Shown here one piece after another: positions 22,736 to 32,040 of a stretch of DNA of 34,917 nucleotides. The DNA is from Paludibacter sp. 47-17. Lineage in GTDB: Bacteria > Bacteroidota > Bacteroidia > Bacteroidales > Paludibacteraceae. Under the pieces are notes generated by a model, which was not told the DNA's origin, made no database searches, and was given only the letters and a program-made list of their open reading frames with translations. Location: contig MKVT01000038.1 of NCBI GenBank assembly GCA_001898935.1, forward strand, positions 1 to 34,917, in the 5' to 3' direction. The translations under genes and the position numbers were made by a program. Within the stretch, counting starts at the first letter, position 1, and each line of letters begins with the position of its first letter.

Positions 22736-23107
22736 ATTTTATTTCAACTACTGGGCTCTGTTTTTTCCAATGGGTAATGTTGAGTTTTGTTTGTCGTGAT
22801 AAAACTAATGAAAAATCTTGTATTTTGTTCGTTTTTTCGTAAAATCAATCAAATAACTTAAACTTGTCAGAAAAAATAATCACCACTCCTTCGGCTAATA
22901 CCCGTTCCCGCTTCTTGATAAACTCAGGTTCGGAACGAGAGTCCCGGTCACGAGAAGTATGTACCCTGACTTCTCATAACCGGGTCTGAATTGGTTTGGA
23001 AGTAAGTCGTTGCGACGGTTGTTACCCAACTGGCGTTCCCAGAACGATGAGTTTGGAATGAAAATCCACGTTGACACAGTTTTTTGGATACTACTACCTT
23101 TTAGGGT
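22736..23107 (+). other. 372-nt gap between opposed genes, with nested hairpin
   Basis: CCCGGT (22943-22948) and GAGAAGT (22952-22958) pair with ACTTCTC (22969-22975) and ACCGGG (22979-22984), a clean nested stem. Around it are GTTCCC/GGAAC-type blocks over about 22900-23060. The genes on both sides point toward this gap, so it may serve as a bidirectional terminator, or it may be a dispersed repeat. No convincing gene. Confidence 0.5.
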
Positions 23108-23584
23108 CTATTCTATCGAATCTAAGCCTACAAACTTGGTTTTATCATATTTGAGTTGATACTTATATTTTACCAATGTATCAGTACAAGTATCATCTAA
23201 CTTTCTAAGAAATAGAGTATCATTTTGAATGTAGTACTCTTGTGTATCTTTCCAAAAAAACTTACTGCGAAGGTAACTTTGAGAATGTATCCTGTTAAAC
23301 TGATAACCATTAGTTGAATTTGCTTTCTCAACATACCAAATACCATCAATGTTTTGAAATGCTGTCTTGTAATTGCTTTGTGCATTGTTAAAGCCGATTG
23401 TGCCTCCGCAATAGCCTTGTTCAGTATATACTTCAACAGCAGTTTCGTATATCTCATTATTTTCTCCCAACCTTTTCCATGTTCCAAACAACGCTTCATC
23501 CCGATATGCATTGGGTTCAGGGAAGTATTCCTTCTCGCATGCAAAAAGGCATATTAAACTAAAAAAAAATATACCGTATTTCAT
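23108..23584 (-). CDS. small lipoprotein, possible immunity protein
   Basis: 158 residues. The lipoprotein signal MKYGIFFFSLICLFAC gives lipid-bearing Cys16, followed by EKEYFPEP. The mature part is beta-rich: LFGTWKRLGENN, then YIQNDTLFLRKLDDTC near the end. The GTW opening is typical of lipocalin-like small Bacteroidota lipoproteins. Two or three Cys (YCGGT, DTCTDT) may form a disulfide. The gene begins 2 nt after the stop of the papain-fold gene, so it is surely cotranscribed. A lipid-anchored partner directly behind a putative peptidoglycan or protein hydrolase is the arrangement of effector and immunity genes; that role is inference. Confidence 0.7.
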   Translation of the reverse strand: MKYGIFFFSLICLFACEKEYFPEPNAYRDEALFGTWKRLGENNEIYETAVEVYTEQGYCGGTIGFNNAQSNYKTAFQNIDGIWYVEKANSTNGYQFNRIHSQSYLRSKFFWKDTQEYYIQNDTLFLRKLDDTCTDTLVKYKYQLKYDKTKFVGLDSIE

Positions 23585-23586
23585 AC

Positions 23587-24483
23587 CTATTTGATTTTGT
23601 ATTTCTCTACAATATTGTCAGACAAAAGTATATCGGCAGGAGCAATTGTTGGCATCCATCGAACAGACAACCGGTGTGTATTAAAGCCTTCACTATTAAA
23701 CGAACGCCATGTAATAGTTGTGCAAATAAAGCAATTGTCTCTAAATTTAGCCGTGATAAAATCCCCTCCCGAACAATAGGGCTTACCCTTTTGGCTTTCG
23801 GCATAGGCAATCACTTTGTCAGCATTGGGGTAAACATCTACAAATCCACTTCTCAATCCCCTCCAACGCCATTCTCTTTTCCTAACATAACATAAATGGG
23901 CTTTGCAGTTCCAATGATAATCCACATTTTCATCACGAACACCACTTCCGTTTTGCGCACTAATAGTTGTTCCATTTGTAGTAGTTAGAGTTGGCAAATT
24001 TGTCTTTGTCTGTTTAACTATACTCACATGTCCCGGTGGGTATTTGCCTATTCCCACATACTTCGAAATAGCTAATGGATTGTAATAGTTGAGATAAGCA
24101 GAAAGCCACACTGTTCCAGGTAGATTTATCAACACATCGCCTCTGTTGGCATGTGTTCGCAACTGTTCTAGCACTTTGCTGGGTTCAACAAAATCGGGAT
24201 GATCATTATCCTCCAATTCTTTTCCAATTTCTGGGTCGTTCAGTTTTGGTGTCATAGCTTCGGTATTTGCTATGGTCCATTGTTGTGAAAATAATTCTTT
24301 TTCGTCATCCGACAAATCAAAAAAAGAAATTTCTGTACCCGATTCGTCTGCTATATCCAAATTTGCAAATTCCTCTACAATAGGGTTCAACAAGCCATTG
24401 GAGTCATCGTTTGTTGCCGATTTAATTTTACTTATCTTATTACTATTGAGCGTAGGAGCTGTAAGGCTAATCAATTTTGCCAT
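23587..24483 (-). CDS. permuted papain-fold (YiiX/NlpC-P60-like) protein, putative effector
   Basis: 298 residues without signal peptide. Residues about 1-105 are acidic and Ser/Asn-rich. The catalytic part starts with GDVLINL (115-121), then His152 in PPGHVSIVK, and the candidate Cys254 in NCFICTTITWRSF. The His-before-Cys order and the FICTTITW (cf. YCSEL) context are those of circularly permuted NlpC/P60 (YiiX/YaeF) enzymes, which cut peptidoglycan peptides or lipid-like amides. A conserved-looking second motif, ADKVIAYAESQKGKPY, precedes the Cys as in the family. The absence of a signal peptide and an immediately adjoining lipoprotein gene suggest an exported toxin rather than a housekeeping amidase. 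Export route unknown. An AraC-type regulator lies 48 nt upstream on the same strand. Confidence 0.65.
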   Translation of the reverse strand: MAKLISLTAPTLNSNKISKIKSATNDDSNGLLNPIVEEFANLDIADESGTEISFFDLSDDEKELFSQQWTIANTEAMTPKLNDPEIGKELEDNDHPDFVEPSKVLEQLRTHANRGDVLINLPGTVWLSAYLNYYNPLAISKYVGIGKYPPGHVSIVKQTKTNLPTLTTTNGTTISAQNGSGVRDENVDYHWNCKAHLCYVRKREWRWRGLRSGFVDVYPNADKVIAYAESQKGKPYCSGGDFITAKFRDNCFICTTITWRSFNSEGFNTHRLSVRWMPTIAPADILLSDNIVEKYKIK

Positions 24484-24531
24484 GTTACCATACTACCGTT
24501 GTGCTTCGCTTCGAAACTGAAATAATGTGCA

Positions 24532-25797
24532 TTAACTTGTGTTCATATCGGTCGTTCTTTTTTTTTGCATATTTGGTAACTCTCCGCTATGTAATCTTTT
24601 TATCCAACGGGCTAAAACAAAGCGAGAGTTGAAACCGGCCTGTATGGCCAGTTCGTCTTGTTTCATCTCCGGATGTTTTTCTCTTAGTTTCAGAGCATAA
24701 ACCACCCGTAGACTATTTACCAATTTGTAAAACGAAAGATAGGGACTATGATGAATTGCCTGCGACACGTATTTCCGGTTAGAGCCTACTGCCAGAGCCA
24801 ATTCGTCCAATGTCAGTGAAGCCTGTTTATACAATTCCTTTTCCACAAGTACGTTCAGAATTTTCTCGAACAATCGCCCGTTAGCTTTTTCCACGTTCTT
24901 TCCGTTTGTTTGCCTTATATCTGCCTCATATACAGGGTGTTGCTTTCTTCCGATTACCGGTAGGGGGGCGACTGCCATGCCTATTCCATCCACTTCAGAT
25001 TTCGCATTCGGTCTGCGCGATTGCAGCGTATAGCCGACTAACCAGATGTTGCCGCAGGCGTAGCCCACGTCGCGTACCACTTTTACCCAGCCTGAATCAA
25101 AAAACGCAGGCAAAATCACACAAAGTACGATATAGAAAGGGACAAACCAAAGCATTATCCGTACCAACCGGGAGGGAAAATCGTCCGGATTGGAAAACAG
25201 GCCTTCATCTCGTTCCCGAGCCACCTGATAGTCTTTGTAAATACACATCAAACCGTAAACAAAAATTCCCCCGCCTAAAGCAACAGCTCCCCAGAGGATT
25301 ACCGTACTGTAGGTTGCAAGAAAGTCGCCGCCTTGTATGGCAAAATAGAAAAGTGGTGCCATATAGAGCGTAATACTTCCCACGATCGGTACCAAAACAC
25401 GGACAGGAAAGGCTGCGTAAAAAAAGAACAACCGTACCAATACTACGGCAAAAATTGGATAACTGATGATGCTGTAGGCCCGTGCATACAGTAAGGCATC
25501 TGATGAAAAAATATTCAGCAGATACGGAAAGTCAAGCATCAGCAATAAGGTAATAATAATGGTGGATTTACGTGCCGGATAATGGAGGGAGCACGCGGCA
25601 GCATCCTTCGAAAATTCGGGACAGGTGTGCACCCAACGTATGTAAGCGCAAACGGCCGACGAAAAAACAAATACCAGATTGGCAGCAAAAAAGTAAATGT
25701 AAGGCGTGATAAATTTTTCCATGATCTGAAACATAACTGTAGTAACAACAAAAATAAAAAAAATCGTGGAAAAAATAAAAAAAATGACCACATCCAC
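24532..25797 (-). CDS. membrane-anchored AraC-family regulator
   Basis: Up to 421 residues. The N-terminal 235 residues contain six or seven hydrophobic helices (about 3-25, 31-52, 78-97, 104-128, 133-153, 163-185, 212-232). A cytosolic linker and an AraC/XylS DNA-binding domain (about 309-410) follow: LTLDELALAVGSNRKYVSQAIHHSPYLSFYKLVNSLRVVYALKL, then KQDELAIQAGFNSRFVLARWIKR. Regulators of this build sense a signal at the membrane. The true start may be Met22 or Met26, because the first 20 codons are low-complexity Phe/Ile. It is divergent from the giant surface-protein gene and codirectional with the papain-fold gene, so either could be its target. Confidence 0.82.
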   Translation of the reverse strand: MDVVIFFIFSTIFFIFVVTTVMFQIMEKFITPYIYFFAANLVFVFSSAVCAYIRWVHTCPEFSKDAAACSLHYPARKSTIIITLLLMLDFPYLLNIFSSDALLYARAYSIISYPIFAVVLVRLFFFYAAFPVRVLVPIVGSITLYMAPLFYFAIQGGDFLATYSTVILWGAVALGGGIFVYGLMCIYKDYQVARERDEGLFSNPDDFPSRLVRIMLWFVPFYIVLCVILPAFFDSGWVKVVRDVGYACGNIWLVGYTLQSRRPNAKSEVDGIGMAVAPLPVIGRKQHPVYEADIRQTNGKNVEKANGRLFEKILNVLVEKELYKQASLTLDELALAVGSNRKYVSQAIHHSPYLSFYKLVNSLRVVYALKLREKHPEMKQDELAIQAGFNSRFVLARWIKRLHSGELPNMQKKRTTDMNTS

Positions 25798-26111
25798 TTT
25801 ATTTTCTGCAAATAGTAACGGCTGTTCTTTTTATCGTTACAACAAATTCTCTTAGAATCACATAAAATACTACCATTGTCATAACTGCTCCAGGGAATGA
25901 AATTAATTTTGCCAGGGAAATAGTGGAAAGCACTGCTGAACACAAATGTCGTTGCTCTGTCTTCCACAAATCTCCCTTTTCAGGGAATGATCGCCTAAGG
26001 TGCAAATGTATGAACAGAAGTAAGATATGTTTACATTACTCTTTTTCAACCTTTCTTCGGTGATCGATTTGGCGGAAATTCAAAAATCGTTTAATTCATA
26101 GCACCCCAGAA
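25798..26111. promoter_or_regulatory. divergent control region with CAGGGAATGA repeats
   Basis: This 314-nt gap separates the AraC-type regulator and the giant gene. CAGGGAATGA occurs at 25891-25900 and 25981-25990, exactly 90 bp apart, with CAGGGAAATA at 25913-25922. A minus-strand TACATTTG (26010-26003) could be the -7 box for the regulator. Candidate binding site for the adjacent AraC protein; no test possible here. Confidence 0.35.
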
Positions 26112-29100
26112 ATGAAAACAACAAAACAATTTCTTTTAACAGTCTTGTCCGGTATCCTGTTGATGCTCATGAGTACGGCAGGCGTGCCGGCTCAAACACA
26201 GCCCTCGGCGGGCGACGGTTCGGTTGCTAACCCTTACCGCATAGGCACAGCCGATGAATTCAGGTGGTGGGTAAACCACGTAAACGGCGGAAACACGACG
26301 GCATCGGCGCGCCTCACGGCGGACATCACGTTCACGAACATGACCGTGAACCCGACCGACGGCACGGTAACCAACCGGCAAACCACGCAAACCGTACCCA
26401 CCATTACGCAATATGAGGGCACTTTCGACGGCGGCGGCCACTGCCTATCGGGATTGTGTTTGAACTCGCACCTGAATACCTTATTCAGACTTATCGGGCC
26501 GGCGGCTACGGTAAAAAACCTGTATCTCCGCAACGTGCTCACCTTATCTACCTTTACCGGCATTTTATGCTATAAAAATGAGGGGATAATAGACAACTGC
26601 CACGTAGAGGGAAAAAGTACCGGCGTTAGCAGAAGCGGCGGATTCTGCAATATTAACTCAGCCGCAAATACAGGCAATCGGGGTATCCACCGCTCCTCGC
26701 TCAAAATTTATATGGAAGATAGCGGCTATACTTCAGTTACAGGCATTGCCGGCGGATTCTGCCAAGACAACCAAGGATTGATAGAAGACTGCGTATCCGA
26801 GGTTACGCTAAACTACACCGTAAGCGGTGCGTTACAGGATTTCGGCTTTTTTACCGGCAAATCCACCGGCTCGCTCAAAAACTGCGTAGCGCTCGGCAAT
26901 AAAGTGGAATACACCAACAGCGGGGGCGGTGGACGCAACTATGCCTTTGCCGTGGACAAAACGGGTAACTCTACCGATTGCTATGTGGCTTCGATGCTGG
27001 GTATCGCCGTGGTAAAAACAGGCAATTCCACCGGTATTACCCGGCAAACGGAAGCAACTATCCGCAGCACGGTAAATATTTACGACGGCGACGGTATCAA
27101 CATGCTGAACCCTACCGAATTTCAACAACCAACCCTTGCCGCCGACGGTTACTACGAGATAGCCAACGCCGCACAGCTGGCGTGGTTCAGAAATTACGTA
27201 AACACCGCCAACGCCGAACCCTACAAAACCGCCTCGGCGCGCCTTGCTGCCGATATTAACCTTGCTGCCGTATGCGGTGAGTACAAAGGCAGTTGGACAC
27301 CTATAGCCAAATACACACCTTATGCTTTCGCCACCGGCTACGGCTGGCAAGGCGTTTTCGACGGAAATGGAAAGCGGATTAATGGGCTTTATATTAGTGA
27401 TTTAAGTGGTAATTTTCAGGCACTCTTCGGCATGGTGGAAGGTAGCGTGAAGAACCTTACCGTGCAAGGGCAGCTTACCACGGGAAACACTACTGCGCTC
27501 GTGGTGTCGTTACTTGGAGGGAACGGCACAATGGAATACTGTACAGCCGAAGGCAGCGTAAACGGTAGCGCGACTGTGGGAGGAATTGTGGCAGACGTGA
27601 AGAGTACTGAAGCACAGGTAAGTCATTGCACCAACCAAGCTTCGGTAACAGGAGGGAGTTCGATGCTCGTCGGCGGCATTGCCGGTTCAACAAGCGGAAC
27701 GATTTCCCATTCGCTCAACTACGGAGCTGTAACAGGCTTACAAAACGATCCTGACTATCCCCCTACCTCCTACATTGTGGGCGGTATAGCCGGAGCGAAA
27801 TCGGGAAAAACCGCCCGAATAGAGCATTGTGCCAATATGGGCATGGTAAGCGCTCCCACGGGTAAAATAGGAGGTATCGTCGGACGTCTTGCCAACGGCA
27901 CGATAGCAAATTGCTACAATGTAGGCGCCGTCACTTCCGGTGCGGATAACGCCACGGCACACAGTGTGATAGGGTTTAAGGAAAACGAAACAACCTCACA
28001 AATCAAAATCACCTTTGTCAATAACTACTACCTGAGTGGCGATGGCTTACTGACCGACCCGCTGGCTACTGCCAAAACCGCGCAGGAATTTGCTTCGGGC
28101 AGCGTAGCCCGCCTGCTCAACGGTGGCGACGGCACGACAGAAACACCTGCCGGAGCGTGGGGACAAACCCTCGGTACGGACAACACGCCCACCTTGGGCG
28201 GTACGCCCGTCTATTGCCTGACCCTCGGCACGGAAAAATACTACGGCAACACAGGAGCTACGGTAGCGATACCCGCCGCATCCGCCATACAAGAATTCGA
28301 CGGTGCCAGCATCTATGTCCCCGGTTGGTCCGACGACGAGGGAACGCCCTACACCGCTTCGGCATACACGTTCACCAACACCGACATTACGCTTACCAAC
28401 GGGCGGTTGCTTGCCGATATGAATGCCAACGAAAACAAAACAACCATAGACGGCACGACCTATTATAATATCGACACGCCGAAAAAACTGCAATGGTTTG
28501 CCTACTACGTGAACACTGCCAATGCAGAACCTTACAAAACTGCTTCGGCACGCCTTACCGCCAACATCGACCTCGCCACCGTGTGCGGTGCGAATGTGAA
28601 CGGCACGGAAATCAGCTGGACGCCGATAGCCCAAAAAACGCTTTATGCTTACGACAACGGCTGGACGGGTATTTTCGACGGCAACAGAAAGAAAATCAGC
28701 GGACTCTATATCAACAAACCTGAAGAAACGAATCAAGGCTTGTTCGGCTACGTGCAGGGCAATATCAAGAACCTGACTGTGCAGGGACAGGTAAACGGGC
28801 TAAGCAATGTCGGTTTGCTGGCATCATTAATCGGCATTAACGCCACGGTCGAACATTGCACGACGGAAGGCGCCGTTAGCGGGGAGCAAAGCGTAGGAGG
28901 TGTCGTGGGAATGGTCCGGTTTTCCACCTCGCGCATAAGTTACTGTGCCAATCACGCTTCGGTTACAGGAAGTACGTCGTATAGGGTCGGCGGTATTGCA
29001 GGTTCGACAAGTGGCACTGTTTCTCACTCGGTCAACTACGGAGCTATAACCGGCACGCGGACAGACTTTGACGACTCCACCGTGGGCGGTATAGCCGGCA

Positions 29101-30167
29101 TCAAAGAGGGTTCCGGTGGCGACATTGAAAACTGTGCAAACTTAGGCAACGTAAGCTGTTCGCACGGCAACGTGGGCGGTATTGTCGGACATCTTTTTTA
29201 CGGGTCGCTATCGAACTGCCTCAATGCCGGAACGGTTACTTCCAATACCGACAACGCTGCGGCACACAGCGTAGTAGGAGGCAATAACAATCAAACTGTA
29301 ACCAATTGCTACTACATAAGTGGCGAAGACCTATTGACCGATCCGCTGGCAACCGCCAAAACGGCTGAAGAACTTGCTTCCGGCGTAGTAGCCCGCTTGC
29401 TCAACGGCGGCAACGGTATGGCAGAACTTCCCACCGGAGCATGGGGGCAAAACACCAGCTCGGACTACATCCCCCAACTTGGCGGTGCAGCCGTGTACTG
29501 CCTGACTCTCGGCACGGATAAACATTACGGCAACAGCGGCATGGAAGTACCAATACCCGCCGAAGTGCCGGAGTTTGTCGGCAGCCGGATTTACACCGGT
29601 GGCTACTTCGATAGCGAGGGAAATCCCTACACCGCTTCGGCGTACACCTTTACGAACGAGGACTTCGCCCTCACGGCAGGGAAACTGATTGCCGATATGG
29701 ATGCCGAAGAAAACAAAACAACCATCGACGGCACGACTTATTACAATATCGATACGGCGAAAAAACTACAATGGTTTGAATACTTCGTGAACACGGCCAA
29801 TGACGTGCCCTTCAACACCGCTTCGGCTCGTCTCACCGCCGACATCGACCTCTCCACCGTGTGCGGTGCGGATATCAACGGTACAAAAATAAGCTGGACT
29901 CCGATAGCCCAACCCGCGCCTTATGCCTACGACAACGGCTGGCGAGGTACTTTCGACGGCAACGGGCACAGCATCAGCGGGCTTTATATCGACGAACCCA
30001 AAAAGGACAATCAAGGCTTGTTCGGCTATGTGCAGGGCACTCTCAAGAACCTGACCGTGCAGGGGCAGGTAAATGCACGCAGAACGATCGGCTTATTAGC
30101 CTCATTAATCGGACAGAATGCCACGGTAGAATATTGCACGGCAGAAGGCAGCATTAGCGGGGAGTAA
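26112..30167 (+). CDS. giant GLUG-repeat surface protein, N-terminal half (ends at premature TAA)
   Basis: 1351 residues of what was a 2853-residue protein. The signal peptide spans about 1-28 (ending GVPAQ). A lead half-module (about 43-330) is followed by tandem modules starting at residues 347, 784 and 1210. Each begins with YYxI...LxWFxYYVNTAN, has ASARLTADIDL, a W(T)PIA...FDGNGxxIxGLYI segment, then Gly/Val-rich GLUG-type repeats (VGGIxG, CTAEGSVSG, NYGAVTG), and a linker with LTDPLATAKTAEELASG...ARLLNG. GLUG repeats are found in bacterial surface adhesins and IgA-protease-like proteins. The frame ends at TAA 30165-30167 inside module 3 but continues unbroken beyond it (see next entry). 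Without the C-terminal sorting domain this half would stay in the periplasm or be degraded. DNA composition differs from the genes to the left. Confidence 0.85.
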   Translation: MKTTKQFLLTVLSGILLMLMSTAGVPAQTQPSAGDGSVANPYRIGTADEFRWWVNHVNGGNTTASARLTADITFTNMTVNPTDGTVTNRQTTQTVPTITQYEGTFDGGGHCLSGLCLNSHLNTLFRLIGPAATVKNLYLRNVLTLSTFTGILCYKNEGIIDNCHVEGKSTGVSRSGGFCNINSAANTGNRGIHRSSLKIYMEDSGYTSVTGIAGGFCQDNQGLIEDCVSEVTLNYTVSGALQDFGFFTGKSTGSLKNCVALGNKVEYTNSGGGGRNYAFAVDKTGNSTDCYVASMLGIAVVKTGNSTGITRQTEATIRSTVNIYDGDGINMLNPTEFQQPTLAADGYYEIANAAQLAWFRNYVNTANAEPYKTASARLAADINLAAVCGEYKGSWTPIAKYTPYAFATGYGWQGVFDGNGKRINGLYISDLSGNFQALFGMVEGSVKNLTVQGQLTTGNTTALVVSLLGGNGTMEYCTAEGSVNGSATVGGIVADVKSTEAQVSHCTNQASVTGGSSMLVGGIAGSTSGTISHSLNYGAVTGLQNDPDYPPTSYIVGGIAGAKSGKTARIEHCANMGMVSAPTGKIGGIVGRLANGTIANCYNVGAVTSGADNATAHSVIGFKENETTSQIKITFVNNYYLSGDGLLTDPLATAKTAQEFASGSVARLLNGGDGTTETPAGAWGQTLGTDNTPTLGGTPVYCLTLGTEKYYGNTGATVAIPAASAIQEFDGASIYVPGWSDDEGTPYTASAYTFTNTDITLTNGRLLADMNANENKTTIDGTTYYNIDTPKKLQWFAYYVNTANAEPYKTASARLTANIDLATVCGANVNGTEISWTPIAQKTLYAYDNGWTGIFDGNRKKISGLYINKPEETNQGLFGYVQGNIKNLTVQGQVNGLSNVGLLASLIGINATVEHCTTEGAVSGEQSVGGVVGMVRFSTSRISYCANHASVTGSTSYRVGGIAGSTSGTVSHSVNYGAITGTRTDFDDSTVGGIAGIKEGSGGDIENCANLGNVSCSHGNVGGIVGHLFYGSLSNCLNAGTVTSNTDNAAAHSVVGGNNNQTVTNCYYISGEDLLTDPLATAKTAEELASGVVARLLNGGNGMAELPTGAWGQNTSSDYIPQLGGAAVYCLTLGTDKHYGNSGMEVPIPAEVPEFVGSRIYTGGYFDSEGNPYTASAYTFTNEDFALTAGKLIADMDAEENKTTIDGTTYYNIDTAKKLQWFEYFVNTANDVPFNTASARLTADIDLSTVCGADINGTKISWTPIAQPAPYAYDNGWRGTFDGNGHSISGLYIDEPKKDNQGLFGYVQGTLKNLTVQGQVNARRTIGLLASLIGQNATVEYCTAEGSISGE

Positions 30168-32040
30168 ATCGTAGGAGGTGTCGTGGGAATGGTCCGGTTT
30201 GCCACGTCGCGCATAAGTTACTGTGCCAATCACGCTTCGGTTACAGGAAGTACGTCGTATAGGGTCGGCGGTATTGCGGGTTCGACAAGTGGCACTGTTT
30301 CTCGCTCGGTTAATTACGGAAATATAGCCGGCACGAAGACTAATTTTGACGATTCCTCCGTGGGTGGCATAACCGGCGTCAAAGAAGGCACCGGTTACGG
30401 TATCGAAAACTGTGTAAACTTAGGCAGCGTGAACTGTTCGCACGGAAAAGTGGGTGGCATCGTCGGAAGCCTCTGGTTCGGATCGCTATCGAACAGTCTC
30501 AATGCCGGAACGGTTACTTCCAATACCGACAACATCAAGGCACACAGCGTAGTAGGAGGCAATAACAACCAAACCGTAACCAACTGTTATTACCTGAGTG
30601 GCGACAACGTATTGACCGATCCGCTGGCAACCGCCAAAACGGCTGAAGAACTCACTTCGGGCGTAGTAGCCCGCCTGCTCAACGGTAGCGACGGAACGAC
30701 AGAAACAGCTGCCGGAGCATGGGGGCAGACATTCGGTACCGACAACACACCACTGCCCGGTAGCAAAGCGGTGTACCGCCTCACGGCCGGCGAAAACAAG
30801 CTCTACGGCAACACGGGCACGGAAGTATCGTTACCCAAAGCCCCCCTCGCATTCGATGCAGCTAAAATTTACGGCGAAAACTGGCAGGACAACGATAACA
30901 ACCAATACACAGACTCTTACACCTTTGCCGACACAGACATCACGCTCATACCGGCGCTCTTTGCCGATATGAACGACCCTGCTAATCGCGTACCAGAAGG
31001 TGAAGATAATTATTACCTGATTAATTCAGCGCCGAAACTGGCGTGGTTCTCCTACTACGTGAACACCGCCAATGAAACGCCTTACAAAACTGCTTCGGCA
31101 CGCCTGACTGCCGACATCGACCTTTCTACCGTATGCGGAGCGGACGTGAACGGCACAGAAATCAGCTGGACGCCAATAGCCAAAGAATCGCCTTATGCCT
31201 ATAACGACAGCTGGCGAGGCACTTTCGACGGCAACGGCAAACACATCAGCGGGCTTTATATTAATGCCCCCGGTCAAGACACACAAGGCTTATTCGGCTA
31301 CATGCATGGCAAAATAAAGAACCTGACCGTGAAAGGAACAGTCAAAGGAAGAGTCGATGTCGGCTTGGTAGCAGCGCTGCTTGGCCAAAATGCCCTTGTC
31401 GAATATTGTACCGCCGAGGGCAGCGTCAGTGGTACGCAGAAGGTTGGCGGTGTTGCCGGCGATGTACGGTGGGAAACTTCGCACGTTAGTTACTGTGTCA
31501 ATCAGGCTTCGGTTACAGGAAGTCTTTCTTATCTCGTTGGAGGTATTGCCGGCACAGCCAGCGGCAGCATTCTCCGATCGGTCAATTACGGGTCTGTAAC
31601 CGGTACGCGGACGGACTTTGACGACTCCACCGTGGGCGGTATCGTGGGCAGCAAAAGCGGTTTAGGTTCCGATATCAAAGACTGCGTAAACTTAGGGCAG
31701 GTAAATTGTTCGCACGGCAATGTGGGCGGCATTGTAGGACGACTCTGGTTCGGGTCGCTATCGAACTGCTTCAATGCCGGAGCGGTTATTTCCAATGCCG
31801 GCAACACTACGGCACACAGCGTAGTCGGCAGCAATAACGGCAATACCATAACCAATTGCTACTACCAGAGTGGCGACGGCTTACTAAGCGACCCGCTGGC
31901 TACCGCCCAAACAGCAGACGAACTGAAAAGCGGAGCCACAGCATGGTTGCTCAACGGTTCCCGCTCCGTCGCGGATGCTCCGTGGGGACAGCGTATCCAA
32001 ACTACAGGTGTAGGCGACTTACAGCCCATGCTCCTCTTCG
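27150..32040 (+). repeat. four tandem ~1.3-kb coding modules
   Basis: Module starts at 27150, 28461, 29739 and 31011 (spacings 1311, 1278 and 1272 bp), judged by the YYxI...WF opening. The last is shorter and ends near 32040. Modules 2 and 3 are near identical over 140 bp (28893-29032 versus 30171-30310, four differences by eye). Such repeats are prone to unequal crossing-over and gene conversion. Confidence 0.8.

Noticed and set aside
22895-23077. 60-codon minus-strand ORF
   Set aside because: It spans the symmetric hairpin block. Such frames in structured repeats are usually incidental; I treat the DNA as a structural element.
24906-25373. 155-codon + strand ORF opposite the AraC-type gene
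   Set aside because: The minus-strand frame has clear membrane helices and an AraC domain. The plus-strand frame is rich in Arg, Pro and Ser, as expected from a complement.
30165-30167. Programmed readthrough or stop-codon reassignment at the TAA
   Set aside because: Many normal genes here end in TAA, and no readthrough structure is evident. A nonsense mutation, a conversion event or a base-call error is simpler.
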